Source: an uncultured Rhodopirellula sp. (GTDB lineage: Bacteria; Planctomycetota; Planctomycetia; Pirellulales; Pirellulaceae). Taken from it: a DNA stretch of 21,185 bases. Below, in pieces: positions 5,793 to 16,018 of the stretch. Position 1 is the first letter of the stretch. Every line of letters begins with the position of its first letter. The translations under genes and the position numbers were made by a program. The DNA lies in the NCBI GenBank assembly GCA_913061385.1, contig CAJXTM010000003.1, positions 1 to 21,185 of the forward strand, read 5' to 3'. Under the pieces are notes generated by a model. It did not search any database. It had not been told where the DNA came from and saw nothing but the letters and a program-made list of their open reading frames with translations.

Positions 5793-8552
5793 TCAAAGCG
5801 TTCGCCCACTGGACAATCCCTCATTTTCGTTGTTTTCCAGTACTGGGAGAGTTGGCAGGGACTCGCGAGTAAAACCTCGAGGCGAGGCATCAGTCTGCTG
5901 ATAGGTAGCGGGCACGCGTTCACCTGCTGGAGGCCATTCTCGTGGAATCCGCACGACACTGGACGACCGGCGTGACGACTTCTCGACAGCCCATTCAGGC
6001 TGGCTTTCCTCGAGGTCTATCATTTGCGTCACGGTGGAAAAACCATCGTTCGATTCAATTCGGAGCATGACGTCTCGGAACTCAGGGCCGACCTGATACA
6101 GGTTGGAACTCCCCCTCAACAAAAGCAACTCGCTACCCTGGAATCGTTTTGGAAATCCAGAAAACCGAAAATGCGGTTGGTCCTCATCGACAATGAACAC
6201 ACTCTGGCGGGCTTGGCGATCTACGACCGCCGGATACGGCGTATCAGCCGTAGCACTCATCCGGAAAATCCCAGCCGACGCATGCACGGTAACTCGCCAA
6301 AACTCAATATCGATGCGGCCGCCACCCTCAATATCTTCGGTTCGCGTGCCACTGGTGTCGATCATATTTCCCGACACGGCAAGTAAACCATTATCCCAGT
6401 CCAAGCCCAACTTAACCGCCTCATCCATGTGCAACATTGTCATCTCACCCCTGACAACCACGTTGTTCAACTCAATTTGCACTCTTGACTCACCCACCGC
6501 TGCCCCATCAGGCGTGCTTGAATCAGCAAGCACGTCAAAGGCGAAAACTTTTTCGCGAAGATTTGGATTGCTGACGGTAACGCTGCAATCCGTTAATCGC
6601 AGCAGTGTATTTTCATTGATCTCGAACAGGGAACCACCATGAACACTCCCACTAGGTACCTGCCACACAAAGTTTATGTCTTCTATCACAACATCACTTG
6701 ATCCAACATCAAGCATACTGTCATGTGCGGCTGAAACTGCATTATCAAATTCAAATCGAATTACCGTGCCACCGCTAACCGTCGACCGAATCCACAAATC
6801 CTCAACCTGCAAATCAACGGGTTCACTGATGATTTCAGGCAGCCCGATTTCAATGACATTAACGTTGCTTTTCTTGGCCAACACCAAGGCTTCTCGAAGT
6901 GTGCCTACATTCAACACACCACTGGACTGAGAATCCAAATTTGGATCAGCAACAATTCGGACTACCTGAGGAACGGCTTGGATCCCACCCTGGTTGGAAT
7001 CCGAGTCGTCACTATTTGATGAATCGGACTCCGAACGTGGATTTCGTTCCAACGATTTGTCTTCAAGCGGAATGGGGGTAAAACCGCCTTGATCCTGCTT
7101 ATTTTCCTCGCTGCTGTCTTCGACCGCACCCTCTGCGAAATCATCACTTGAAAAGCCATCAACTGCTTGCTCGAACTCCCAGTCAGACTTCGGTAGAAGC
7201 CGCGCGTCTCGCGGATTACTGGTCATTGGAAAATTCGTCGCCGGCAACGCCCGGGCATTTTCGATCTCGGGCAGCACTGCAGTCCCTGGCACGATCACTG
7301 AGTCGCGTGAGGTCACGGACTGAAACTGCAACCAACTTGCAATTGCAAAAAGAACAAATAAGGCAGCAATCCACGGAGCATGTTTTTCAAACCACAAGCC
7401 CATCAGATTTGGCTGGGGGATTGAGACAGGATTGAGCGCCAGCGAACGCCGCAAGTTATCACGCCGGGCGACCTCGCGTAGATCAGCAACCAAATCAAAG
7501 CCAGTTTGATAGCGGTTGGCAGGATTCTTGGCCAGCATTTTTTGAATCACTGCAACTAAATGATCCGTAACCTCTGGACGCAAAACGCGGGCATCAGGCG
7601 GCGGCGCGTTCCCATGACTCAATAGCTTCTGCAACATGGTGCCGCCGGGATACGGAGGGCTTCCCGTCAACATGAAATAAAGAGTGCAACCCAGTGAATA
7701 AATATCGCTTCTCAAATCGGCGTCACGAGGATCCTTTGCCTGCTCAGGCGAAATGTAATCAAAAGTTCCCAGCGTGACTCCACTGGCAGTCATGTCTTCG
7801 CTAAGGTCGAGGTTCTCTGATCTCGCCAGTCCCATGTCAACAAGTTTGATCTTGCTATCTTGGCCAATCAAAATATTCGAAGGCTTGATATCCCGATGCA
7901 CGATTCCGCGGTCCGCAGCATGCTGCAACGCATCCGCCAACTCACACGTGTAAAAAACCGCATCATCAAGTGGCAACACGGTATTTCGAGTTACCAAATC
8001 GCGTATGTTCGTGCCTTCGATATATTCGAAGACGATGTAGTGCCAATCACCATGATTTCCAACATCAAACACCCTCGCAATCCGAGGATGATCTAACTTA
8101 GCAGCACTTTGAGCTTCATTGCGAAAGCGTCGCTGCAAATCAGGATCATCGCCAACGAATGGAATCACCTTGATCGCCACTGTCCGATCCAACTGCTCAT
8201 CATGTCCTTTAAACACCGCTCCCATTCCACCACCGCCGATGAAGGCTTCAAGATGGAAATGGTTCAACTGTGTTCCTAGCAGGCCTTTCGTGACTGCAGC
8301 AGGAGTACGGTCGATGATGCCTACGGCAGGGTTTGATTTTTCAACCCGAGATGAACCTCGAATCACCGTATTGGCCTCAGAGATTCCTTCGATGTTGGCT
8401 TTTTCGGCAGAAGGTGAAGATGCCTCCGAGAATTCTACACCCTGACTCTCCCCAGTCATTTCACGCCCAACAGGATCATCGTGTTCGGTGCTTGAATGCA
8501 CCGCACGATGTACCGTCGACGCATCGATTCGAATCGGGTCTTCCGATGGCAT
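5793..8552 (-). CDS. Membrane-anchored Ser/Thr protein kinase with predicted beta-helix ectodomain
   Basis: 919 aa from the ATG at 8552 (MPSEDPIRID); the frame stays open upstream to a TTG at 8687, but that stretch is unlike protein N-termini of this family. PknB-type (Hanks) kinase domain at about 99-365: Gly loop IGGGGMGAVFKG (about 105-116), AIK Lys at 128, catalytic HRDIKPSN with Asp221, DMG in place of DFG at 240-242, SPE in place of APE. One transmembrane helix at about 393-411 (WIAALFVLFAIASWLQF). Then comes an acidic, Ser-rich linker with SESDSSNSDDSDSN near 507-520, and from about 535 a beta-strand-rich region beginning GTLREALVLAKK that looks like a right-handed parallel beta-helix, expected outside the cytoplasm. 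All catalytic residues appear present, so it should be an active sensor kinase. It is divergent from the sulfatase gene across 256 bp and ends at its own terminator. Ligand and targets are unknown. Confidence 0.9.
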   Translation of the reverse strand: MPSEDPIRIDASTVHRAVHSSTEHDDPVGREMTGESQGVEFSEASSPSAEKANIEGISEANTVIRGSSRVEKSNPAVGIIDRTPAAVTKGLLGTQLNHFHLEAFIGGGGMGAVFKGHDEQLDRTVAIKVIPFVGDDPDLQRRFRNEAQSAAKLDHPRIARVFDVGNHGDWHYIVFEYIEGTNIRDLVTRNTVLPLDDAVFYTCELADALQHAADRGIVHRDIKPSNILIGQDSKIKLVDMGLARSENLDLSEDMTASGVTLGTFDYISPEQAKDPRDADLRSDIYSLGCTLYFMLTGSPPYPGGTMLQKLLSHGNAPPPDARVLRPEVTDHLVAVIQKMLAKNPANRYQTGFDLVADLREVARRDNLRRSLALNPVSIPQPNLMGLWFEKHAPWIAALFVLFAIASWLQFQSVTSRDSVIVPGTAVLPEIENARALPATNFPMTSNPRDARLLPKSDWEFEQAVDGFSSDDFAEGAVEDSSEENKQDQGGFTPIPLEDKSLERNPRSESDSSNSDDSDSNQGGIQAVPQVVRIVADPNLDSQSSGVLNVGTLREALVLAKKSNVNVIEIGLPEIISEPVDLQVEDLWIRSTVSGGTVIRFEFDNAVSAAHDSMLDVGSSDVVIEDINFVWQVPSGSVHGGSLFEINENTLLRLTDCSVTVSNPNLREKVFAFDVLADSSTPDGAAVGESRVQIELNNVVVRGEMTMLHMDEAVKLGLDWDNGLLAVSGNMIDTSGTRTEDIEGGGRIDIEFWRVTVHASAGIFRMSATADTPYPAVVDRQARQSVFIVDEDQPHFRFSGFPKRFQGSELLLLRGSSNLYQVGPEFRDVMLRIESNDGFSTVTQMIDLEESQPEWAVEKSSRRSSSVVRIPREWPPAGERVPATYQQTDASPRGFTRESLPTLPVLENNENEGLSSGRTL

Positions 8553-8808
8553 GATGATCAGTGGCTTATGAAAGCGTTGGGGGTGGCCCGTGCCGATAAC
8601 CTGTTCCGCATCTGGCAAGACTCGCCGCGGCAGAACCGCGAGATGCCGCCTGTAAGCGATGCCCTTACAACAGTTGGCAACACTCAAGAAAAGCTTAGTT
8701 GAAGTTTAGTTTCCTGCCGTTCTTTGGTCAACAAAACTGTAGCGTGTTAGGCTACGCTGGTGCCCGACTAATCCTTATTATCCGCGTTACTCACCGAATC
8801 GCCTACCA

Positions 8809-10293
8809 ATGCTCCACCTTCCTGTACATAAATATCGCCACCTAGCTGCTGGCCTATGCTTTTTTGCGATCTGGTTCGTGACCCCATGTCGGGCAGAAAC
8901 GGCCACCTCAAAGAAGCAACCGAATGTACTTTTAGTCATCGTGGATGACCTCGGCTTCGCAGATCTGTCCTGCCTCGGCAGCAAGGACATGAAAACCCCA
9001 AACCTAGATCAACTTTATGCTGAATCCCTGAAACTTGAGAGGCTATACGCGAATTGCCCTGTTTGCTCGCCCACTCGCGCCTCAGTGCTAACAGGTTGCT
9101 ACCCGGATCGGGTGGGGGTCCCCGGTGTGATTCGAACGCACCCCGAAAACAACTGGGGCTACTATCAACCATTCACACAAACGCTTCCGCACCAACTTCA
9201 GGAAAATGGCTACGAAACAGTCGCCATTGGTAAATGGCATCTCGGTCTTTCACCTGAAACCCACCCTCTGAGCCAAGGCTTCGAACGCTTTCAGGGCTAT
9301 CTCGGTGACATGATGGACGATTACTACAAGCACCGGCGTCATGGCATCAACTACATGCGTAAAGGCCGTCACGAAATAGACCCTCAAGGCCATGCGACAG
9401 ATCTATTTACTCAATGGGCGGTCGAGTACATCAATAACGTCGGAAAGAAGAACACCCCCAAGGATGCCAGCGATCCCTCGGGATTCAGGCCTGAAAAGGA
9501 GACGCAACCTTGGTTCCTTTATCTTGCGTACAACGCGCCGCACACTCCGATTCAACCACCCCAGGACTGGTACGAGAAGGTCAAACGTCGTGAACGGACC
9601 GACAGCGATAATGCAATTAGCGATAAACGCGCTAAAATCGTCGCGTTGATTGAGCACATGGATGCAGGAATTGGACAAGTGCTGAACGCACTAAAAGAAT
9701 CGGGACAGTACGAAAACACTGTCATCGTATTTACCAGCGATAATGGGGGCCAAGCAAATGTCGGTGCCAACAATGGTCCTCTTCGAGGTGAAAAACAACA
9801 GATGTACGAGGGTGGCCTGCGAATTCCAGGTTGCATCAGAGTGCCGGCCAAAACGAAAGCAGGCTCAACAAGCCATACGGTCTGCTGCACCGCAGACTTT
9901 TTCCCAACCATTACCGATTTGGCAGGAATTGAAGTTCCTGACGGAATCGATGGCCAGTCGCTGATGCCGCTTATCGATCAACCGCTGGCTGCCAACGGTC
10001 TGAATTTGTGGCCGACGCGAAGAATCTACTTTGTCCGGCGCGAAGGCGGCCCGACATACGCCGGTCTGACCAGTCAGGCTCTTCTACATGGGCGGTACAA
10101 GCTCGTGCACGACCTGCCCACAAAGCAGTTCGAGCTATTTGATGTTGAGGCAGATCCCAGCGAGAGCAACGACCTAGCCAAGAAAATGCCGAAAAAACTC
10201 CGTGAATTAACGCGACATCTACAACTGCACGTCCAACAAGGCGGACAGGTTCCCTGGCAGCGGCCCCGCAACCTCGAACAAACCAGACCGTAG
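8809..10293 (+). CDS. Secreted type I (formylglycine-dependent) sulfatase
   Basis: 494 aa. Hydrolyses sulfate esters, in planctomycetes usually those on algal polysaccharides, outside the cytoplasm. Signal peptide at about 1-29 (AAGLCFFAIWFVTPCRA). Active site: metal-binding DD at 46-47, CSPTR at 86-90 with Cys86 to be oxidised to formylglycine by a separate enzyme, Lys142 and His144 in GKWHLG (141-146), APHTP at 243-247, SDNGG at 310-314 and Lys329 in LRGEKQ. All catalytic residues are present and length is normal for the family. The C-terminal HGRYKLVHDL...FELFDVEADPSESNDL segment is the usual small sulfatase C-terminal subdomain. The exact substrate cannot be read from sequence. Start ATG 8809, no clear ribosome binding site. 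No sulfatase-maturing enzyme lies nearby. Confidence 0.95.
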   Translation: MLHLPVHKYRHLAAGLCFFAIWFVTPCRAETATSKKQPNVLLVIVDDLGFADLSCLGSKDMKTPNLDQLYAESLKLERLYANCPVCSPTRASVLTGCYPDRVGVPGVIRTHPENNWGYYQPFTQTLPHQLQENGYETVAIGKWHLGLSPETHPLSQGFERFQGYLGDMMDDYYKHRRHGINYMRKGRHEIDPQGHATDLFTQWAVEYINNVGKKNTPKDASDPSGFRPEKETQPWFLYLAYNAPHTPIQPPQDWYEKVKRRERTDSDNAISDKRAKIVALIEHMDAGIGQVLNALKESGQYENTVIVFTSDNGGQANVGANNGPLRGEKQQMYEGGLRIPGCIRVPAKTKAGSTSHTVCCTADFFPTITDLAGIEVPDGIDGQSLMPLIDQPLAANGLNLWPTRRIYFVRREGGPTYAGLTSQALLHGRYKLVHDLPTKQFELFDVEADPSESNDLAKKMPKKLRELTRHLQLHVQQGGQVPWQRPRNLEQTRP

Positions 10294-10645
10294 TATTTCA
10301 GCTCAACAAACCTACCCGCTTGTCTGCTGCTCCGCGAATCGGCCTTGTAAAACCGCAACACGACGGAGAAAATCCACTCGGGAAGTATTGCAAGCATGAC
10401 CCATTGACGAGCTGACCGCGGGTCCCAAAGCATGCGTGGTTTCTCGAAAGCGAAAGAGAACTCCGGTTCCCAAACAAAGCTAAGAAAACGAATCGCAAAT
10501 TATTCGCTGTGTAAGCATTCAGCCCTGTGGTCACATACCTCCCCTTAGCTGCATAATAACGTAGTAGATTACCAACTTCGACCAGCTGCATCGGCTCCAC
10601 CAAGCCTAATGACAGCACCAATCGTGATATTAAGGATTACCCATT
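10294..10645. other. 352-bp spacer before hppA, no gene seen
   Basis: There is no convincing coding frame on either strand; the minus-strand frame through it (10298-10621) has no recognisable domain and lacks start support. I see no strong hairpin plus T-run after the sulfatase, only 4-bp stems such as GACC/GGTC near 10413. It should contain the hppA promoter, with AAGGA at 10632-10636 as ribosome binding site 9 nt before the ATG. I recognise no riboswitch. Confidence 0.5.
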
Positions 10646-13087
10646 ATGTTGGTGTTCAGACGCTTTTTTGTGCTGTTTTTAGCTCTTGGTGTACTTGGTG
10701 CACCGGCCCTTGCTCTGGTTCCACAAGAGAATCAAAACGCAACAGAGAGCCGAGAGACAGTAGGATCGGAGACTTCCGACGGGAGTTCCGCAGGCGGAAC
10801 CGCGGCACCAGCCGCGGCTAATCCAGTCCAAGATTCATCGGGTGCATCGGCCAATGCCACTCTGCCTTGGGTAGCTTATCTGATTCCATTCATGGGCATT
10901 GCCGCCTTGGTCTTCACGTTCTGGAAGTCTTCTTGGGTCGCTAAACAGGAAGCGGGCACCGATCGGATGATAACGATCGCGAACAACATCACCGAGGGAG
11001 CAATGTCGTTCCTCAAGGCTGAGTATTCGATTCTCGCTATCTTTGTCGTCGTAGTTGCCGTTTTGCTTGGCTATGCCGGTAGCACGCAAGAAGCGAGCTC
11101 TTCGCCATTGATCGCAGTTTCTTTCATCCTAGGTGCGATTTGCTCAGCCTTGGCAGGCTTCATTGGGATGCGAGTAGCAACCAAAGCGAACGTCCGAACA
11201 ACACACGCAGCCCGAACAGGGCTCGGCCAAGCCCTAGAAGTAGCTTTCGCTGGTGGATCCGTCATGGGAATGGGGGTCGTTGGCCTGGGAGTGCTGGGAC
11301 TGAGCTCACTGCTCATTATCTACACCGCACTTTTTGGCGTCGATAACATCACCCAAGTGATCACAGTGCTGACCGGGTTTTCATTCGGAGCATCATCGAT
11401 CGCGTTGTTTGCTCGTGTCGGTGGTGGTATCTACACCAAAGCAGCTGATGTCGGTGCAGACCTGGTCGGAAAAGTAGAAGCCGGCATCCCAGAGGACCAT
11501 CCACTGAATCCTGCCACAATCGCGGATAATGTTGGCGACAACGTTGGAGACGTTGCCGGCATGGGAGCTGACTTGTTTGAATCCTACGTTGGTTCGATCA
11601 TCGGAACGATGGTCTTGGGTGCCGCGTTTGTTTCACTTGGTGAATTTGCGAATGACGGGATGGGCGGATTGTCGGCCGTGATGCTACCGCTGATTTTGGC
11701 AAGTGTCGGAATCATAACATCAATCGTGGGTACCTTCCTCGTCAAAGTAAAAGATGGAGGAGACCCTCATCACGCCCTGAACCTCGGCGAATTTTCATCA
11801 GCTGGCATCCTGTTGATACTCACATTCTTCATCATCCAATTCATGCTGCCGTCGACTTGGACTCACGAGGGCATCGTCTACAGCAACAATGGCGTTTTCT
11901 ATGCGATTCTGCTCGGGCTCGGTGCAGGGCTCGCAATTGGTAAGATCACCGAATACTACACAGGCACCGGAAAAGGGCCGGTAAAATCGATCGTTCGTCA
12001 ATCAGTCACTGGATCGGCCACCACAATCATTGCCGGTTTGGGTGTAGGAATGATGTCCACCGCGATTCCAATTCTCATCATCGCGGTTGCAATCATTGGA
12101 GCCTACAGTTGCGCAGGACTTTATGGGATCGCCATTGCCGCGGTTGGAATGTTGTCCAACACAGGCATTCAGCTCGCAGTCGATGCTTACGGCCCTATTT
12201 CTGACAACGCTGGTGGAATTGCTGAGATGGCCGACTTGCCACCAGAGGTCCGAGATCGCACTGACAAACTTGACGCGGTGGGGAACACCACAGCAGCCAT
12301 TGGAAAAGGTTTTGCAATCGGCTCTGCTGCCCTTACAGCACTTGCGCTGTTTGCTGCATTCAAGGTAACGTACAACGAGAGTCATTCCGAAAGTCAACTT
12401 GAAGGTATCGACATCCTCAATCCATTCGTGATGGCATCCTTATTCATTGGAGCGATGCTGCCATTCTTGTTCTCGGCACTATCGATGAATGCCGTCGGCC
12501 GTGCAGCAATGGCAATGATCGAAGAAGTGCGACGCCAATTCCGAGACATCCCAGAATTAAAGAATGCTTTGCAGGTGATGCAGAAAAATGAAGGCGACGA
12601 ATTTTCTGACTGGTCCGAAGCCGATCAGCAGACATTTCAAAAAGCCGACGGGAAAGCGGAGTATGGCAAGTGTGTTGCCATTTCTACTCGGGCCTCGATC
12701 CGTGAGATGATCCTACCTGGCTTGGTCGCTGTACTTGTTCCGGTTGCATTTGGATTTGTTCCGAAATTGCTTCCTGAGTCCTGGGGACTCAGCGGAAACA
12801 CCAATGCACTGATGCTCGGTGGCCTACTTGCTGGCGTAACCGTCAGCGGCGTACTCATGGCCCTGTTCCAATCGAATGCTGGCGGTGCATGGGATAATGC
12901 AAAGAAGATGATTGAGGAAGGTTTTGAAGTTGATGGAGTGATGCTGACCAAAGGTAGCGAAGCTCACAAAGCAGCGGTCGTGGGGGATACCGTAGGTGAC
13001 CCGTTCAAAGATACTTCCGGACCATCACTGAATATCCTGTTGAAACTGATGAGCGTGGTGGCACTTGTAATTGCCTCGCTTATTTAG
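10646..13087 (+). CDS. hppA: Membrane-bound ion-pumping pyrophosphatase, K+-dependent type
   Basis: 813 aa. Couples hydrolysis of pyrophosphate to H+ or Na+ export across the membrane. Core signatures are intact: [20 protein letters not shown] at 259-278 (PPi-Mg binding), then [20 protein letters not shown] at about 294-313, and near the C-terminus [27 protein letters not shown] at 546-555 has Ala550 and Gly553; these positions are Lys and Thr in K+-independent enzymes, so a K+-dependent form is expected. Pump specificity (H+ or Na+) is not decided here. The N-terminus is unusual: a signal-peptide-like [15 protein letters not shown]...APALA followed by a Ser/Ala/Gly-rich stretch (about 26-70) before the first core helix at about 74. 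The ATG is supported by AAGGA 9 nt upstream. dapA-like gene follows 119 bp later. Confidence 0.96.
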   Translation: MLVFRRFFVLFLALGVLGAPALALVPQENQNATESRETVGSETSDGSSAGGTAAPAAANPVQDSSGASANATLPWVAYLIPFMGIAALVFTFWKSSWVAKQEAGTDRMITIANNITEGAMSFLKAEYSILAIFVVVVAVLLGYAGSTQEASSSPLIAVSFILGAICSALAGFIGMRVATKANVRTTHAARTGLGQALEVAFAGGSVMGMGVVGLGVLGLSSLLIIYTALFGVDNITQVITVLTGFSFGASSIALFARVGGGIYTKAADVGADLVGKVEAGIPEDHPLNPATIADNVGDNVGDVAGMGADLFESYVGSIIGTMVLGAAFVSLGEFANDGMGGLSAVMLPLILASVGIITSIVGTFLVKVKDGGDPHHALNLGEFSSAGILLILTFFIIQFMLPSTWTHEGIVYSNNGVFYAILLGLGAGLAIGKITEYYTGTGKGPVKSIVRQSVTGSATTIIAGLGVGMMSTAIPILIIAVAIIGAYSCAGLYGIAIAAVGMLSNTGIQLAVDAYGPISDNAGGIAEMADLPPEVRDRTDKLDAVGNTTAAIGKGFAIGSAALTALALFAAFKVTYNESHSESQLEGIDILNPFVMASLFIGAMLPFLFSALSMNAVGRAAMAMIEEVRRQFRDIPELKNALQVMQKNEGDEFSDWSEADQQTFQKADGKAEYGKCVAISTRASIREMILPGLVAVLVPVAFGFVPKLLPESWGLSGNTNALMLGGLLAGVTVSGVLMALFQSNAGGAWDNAKKMIEEGFEVDGVMLTKGSEAHKAAVVGDTVGDPFKDTSGPSLNILLKLMSVVALVIASLI

Positions 13088-13206
13088 TCGTTTGAAGTAC
13101 AGTGTGAGGGCAGCTTTGCCGAGTAGCATTTTATTCGCATTCTGTTTAAACAACTGTTCAGCGTCTTTTTTCAGCGCCACTGTTCCTCGCCGCTTTCTCA
13201 CTCGCT

Positions 13207-14187
13207 ATGCCGAACCGAATCACCGGGATCCTTACACCCAACATCACCCCAGTCGATGACAGGGGTCGTGTCGATGAAGAACGCCTGCGTGGCTATGTCG
13301 ACTGGCTGATTGAACGTGGTGTTGATGGGCTCTATCCCAACGGCAGCACGGGAGAATTCGTACGTTTCACTGCGGAGGAACGTCGAAGAATTGTTCAGAT
13401 CGTGGTTGAGCAGGCTGGCGGACGCGTGCCGGTTCTCGCTGGCGCCGCGGAAGCGAATGTCAAAGCTACGATTGACGCGTGTGATGCCTACGGTGCTATG
13501 GGGGCTCGAGCTGTCGCCATTGTTGCTCCGTTTTACTACCGACTCAGCAGCGAAGGAGTGTACGCATACTTCCGCGAAATTGCAGACCACGTCTCTATTG
13601 ATGTCACCCTTTACAACATCCCGCTCTTCGCCTCCCCCATCGAAGTCGACACGGTCATACGCTTGGCCTCTGAATGTCCTCGCGTTGTAGGCATCAAAGA
13701 TTCTTCAGGTGATCTGCCGAACATGCTGCGCATGATCGCTGCAATTCGCCCTCTTCGCGACGACTTCACTTTCCTGACAGGTTGGGACGCTTCACTTGCT
13801 CCGATGTTGATTGCAGGAGCAGATGGAGGCACCAATGCGACAAGTGGGGTTGTCCCCGAGTTGACCCGCGCGATTCATCGCAGCGTGGTCTCTGGTAATA
13901 TCAAAGAAGCAATGCGTTTGCAGTACCAACTGCTGCCACTGTTTGATGCGATGATATCGCTTGGGGAATTTCCGGAAGGATTTCGAGCAGGCGCAAGATC
14001 GAGAGGCTGGAACTTGGGGTCCGGTCGGGTTCCGCTATCAGAGCAGCAAAAAGATGCGGTAGCTCGCACCCAACGCGAGATTGATAATCTTGTGGCGGAA
14101 GTCGCAGATCTTGATGAAACCCTTGTAATGCCTCCCGAAGCAATCGAGAAGATCGTTCAGCGGGTGATGCGACAACTGGGATCCTGA
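13207..14187 (+). CDS. DapA/NanA-family class I aldolase (dihydrodipicolinate synthase-like)
   Basis: 326 aa TIM-barrel enzyme that forms a Schiff base with pyruvate. Visible family residues: GSTGE at 46-50 (carboxylate-binding motif), YxxP-type LYNIP with Tyr136, Schiff-base Lys164 in GIKDSSG, and [11 protein letters not shown] in the barrel C-terminal part. Residues 1-295 match the usual length; about 30 extra residues at the C-terminus form a helix-like tail. The family covers DHDPS, N-acetylneuraminate lyase, KDG aldolase and related enzymes. The absence of other lysine genes nearby and the tail argue against naming it dapA. ATG at 13207 fits the conserved [11 protein letters not shown] start. 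It may be transcribed with hppA, 119 bp upstream, but no link is shown. Its end is convergent with the next gene (82 bp). Confidence 0.88.
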   Translation: MPNRITGILTPNITPVDDRGRVDEERLRGYVDWLIERGVDGLYPNGSTGEFVRFTAEERRRIVQIVVEQAGGRVPVLAGAAEANVKATIDACDAYGAMGARAVAIVAPFYYRLSSEGVYAYFREIADHVSIDVTLYNIPLFASPIEVDTVIRLASECPRVVGIKDSSGDLPNMLRMIAAIRPLRDDFTFLTGWDASLAPMLIAGADGGTNATSGVVPELTRAIHRSVVSGNIKEAMRLQYQLLPLFDAMISLGEFPEGFRAGARSRGWNLGSGRVPLSEQQKDAVARTQREIDNLVAEVADLDETLVMPPEAIEKIVQRVMRQLGS

Positions 14188-14269
14188 TTCCATCTGAACA
14201 TTGGCTGAAATTGTTTTCTCTACAGATTCAAACAGGATGCCAACCAGCACATCGCGTAACAAACGAGAC

Positions 14270-15328
14270 TCAACGGTTATCTGACCACAAAGCGAGTGGG
14301 CTCGAGGCACCAAGATTTTCAACCGCAAATACCGAATCAGGAATCTGCGAGCCTAGTTTCCACTGAAAATCAGCCTTCACTTCAAAGTCCTGCTCACCGC
14401 CAAGTGTCAGACTGTGCAACTTGACGGGCAACAGCACGCTTTCCACCGGATCCCATACCGATGTAGTTCGCGCGTAAGGTCTTAGAACTTTGTGAAGCGA
14501 TGACAACTCTTTCTGCCCACGATTATCTCCCAACTGAGCAACTTGAAGCAGTTCAGTTCCCAGCGAAACAAAATCATCGACCTGCACTGGCACGGAACGA
14601 CGAAACGATGCGACACGAACAAAAATCAATTTAGGAACAGGTTGATACTCGAAAGCTGCCATAGTGAGACCTGCACGCCGGTAGATACCAATCAGCTTTT
14701 CCACATGCAGCTGACACTTACTACGGTCAAAAGCATTCCCTGTGGTGATACTGATAACCCCTCCAGTCGCGGCACAAATAGGATCAAAGACACCGCACAA
14801 CTTGAATCTCGCGTTCAATGACTTGCTCGTCGAAGGTGGATGAATCTGCTTACCTGTCGCGCCATGAAACCGATGTTTGATTCTGATCTGATCATATGCG
14901 GATGCCTGTGAATCAATCAGATAGGCATTCCCGGTCGGTTGAATCGCTGATCCAAGCAGGCTTTGATCTGCAAACACCAATCGTTCCCGATCATGTTGAT
15001 GGTCAATGACCCAAGTGAATGCAAATCTGCGGGCAACAATTTTTTCAGAGCCACCTACTTTTGCACCGATATATTTTTCTCCGGATACATCAACAGCCAT
15101 TCGATCAACCAACATGCTTCGTGATTGTAAATCGATCAACCATTTTTTAAGCAAGTTGCGGTCCAGTTCAGTGGGAACCTGGAATTTACTCAAATCGACT
15201 GTTTCACGGCTAAGAGCCGCCGGTTCATTTGCAATGGCACGTTTGTTCACCAACGCAGAAGTCTGCAGGATCATCTGTGAACAAACTGCAAAGCAACTGA
15301 CTCGAATCACCCATCGGATCAGATTCAT
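14270..15328 (-). CDS. Exported protein of unknown function (cassette gene 3)
   Basis: 352 aa from the ATG at 15328, which has AAGGGA 8 nt upstream; a TTG two codons earlier is unlikely. Signal peptide at about 1-26 (IRWVIRVSCFAVCSQMIL). The mature part looks like mixed beta structure, with WVIDHQHDRERLVF (about 106-119), a pair of cysteines (Cys178 and Cys185) and Cys205, then LIGIYRRA at about 212-219. The last motif matches LVGVYRQA in the next upstream gene. The C-terminal third (FEYQPVPKLIFVRVASF onward) resembles strand-rich outer-membrane lipoprotein-carrier-like folds only in general appearance; I make no claim from this. It is the last gene of a three-gene minus-strand group, 69 bp after the Cys-rich gene, convergent with the DapA-family gene. 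Confidence 0.72.
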   Translation of the reverse strand: MNLIRWVIRVSCFAVCSQMILQTSALVNKRAIANEPAALSRETVDLSKFQVPTELDRNLLKKWLIDLQSRSMLVDRMAVDVSGEKYIGAKVGGSEKIVARRFAFTWVIDHQHDRERLVFADQSLLGSAIQPTGNAYLIDSQASAYDQIRIKHRFHGATGKQIHPPSTSKSLNARFKLCGVFDPICAATGGVISITTGNAFDRSKCQLHVEKLIGIYRRAGLTMAAFEYQPVPKLIFVRVASFRRSVPVQVDDFVSLGTELLQVAQLGDNRGQKELSSLHKVLRPYARTTSVWDPVESVLLPVKLHSLTLGGEQDFEVKADFQWKLGSQIPDSVFAVENLGASSPLALWSDNR

Positions 15329-15397
15329 AACCAACGTCCCTTGAGAGAATATTTATCGAGCTGACATTCCATTTCAATCAGACAGGAATTCATCACA

Positions 15398-16018
15398 TCA
15401 ACGATCGTTGATCGGTAGATCACCTACTCCATGCCAACGCGTCTGACGTCCCCGACCAAGATCATCATTCAATGGTAAATCACTGCCTTCACTGTCGGTG
15501 ACCTCCGAGTCACACTGTAGCCCCATCTCAGGTATCCATCTGCCGATGTAATATCCACTCAAGGGAATGCAAATAGCACGATCAAAATCAATCGCGCAGC
15601 TTTCTGCACAACGCCAACTCAACAGGCATCGGTGAAACCCCCAACCGTTAACACGCCAACCTTCATCATCACGTTCTGCCTGCCGGTAAACACCAACGAG
15701 TTCATCGAGAGATGCGAACCTGCGGTCATACCCGCTGCGGTGGTTGCATTCATAGCCAATCAGATAACGTTTTGAGTAAGAACCCACCACCTCCCGTCTT
15801 TGACAATCACTGCACTGTTTGAAGTCAGCCAAGCTCGTCGAATTCAGATTCATATCTTCTGCCCATGCTGAAATCATCTCCCGACAGGTGGTATCGCTAA
15901 AGGCATAAGTACATTCCCACTCATGAGGACTGTCTCGCGTTGGCTCTGGTGGCCCAGCGAAGCTGAAAACCCCATGTCCCAGCCAAACGATCACGCCAAT
16001 CGATCTATGCAATTTCAT
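15398..16018 (-). CDS. Exported cysteine-rich protein of unknown function (cassette gene 2)
   Basis: 206 aa. Short signal peptide (about 1-21, VIVWLGHGVFSFAG). Ten cysteines in the mature part, an even number that fits five disulfides in an extracytoplasmic protein: Cys36, 45, 69 and 72 (CSDC), 91 (YEC), then Cys in FHRC, SWRC, ESC, AIC and LQC. ELVGVYRQA at 106-114 is shared with the downstream gene. The tail (from about 180) is acidic and then Gly/Arg-rich. No known family is recognised. The ATG at 16018 follows directly after the stop codon of the DUF1573 gene with no gap, so translation is probably coupled. Function is unknown; the arrangement suggests it works with its two exported neighbours. 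Confidence 0.72.
   Translation of the reverse strand: MKLHRSIGVIVWLGHGVFSFAGPPEPTRDSPHEWECTYAFSDTTCREMISAWAEDMNLNSTSLADFKQCSDCQRREVVGSYSKRYLIGYECNHRSGYDRRFASLDELVGVYRQAERDDEGWRVNGWGFHRCLLSWRCAESCAIDFDRAICIPLSGYYIGRWIPEMGLQCDSEVTDSEGSDLPLNDDLGRGRQTRWHGVGDLPINDR

Noticed and set aside
8553..8687. N-terminal extension of the kinase to a TTG at 8687
   Set aside because: TTG with no ribosome binding site; the extra 45 residues are Arg/His/Cys-rich and unlike the disordered acidic N-terminus that follows the ATG at 8552.
8740..8765. AGCGT/ACGCT inverted repeat upstream of the sulfatase as operator
   Set aside because: Only five paired bases with an 8-nt gap and no second site; too weak to call.
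10298..10621. 107-residue minus-strand frame in the sulfatase-hppA spacer
   Set aside because: No ribosome binding site or family features; it is antisense within the expected hppA leader.
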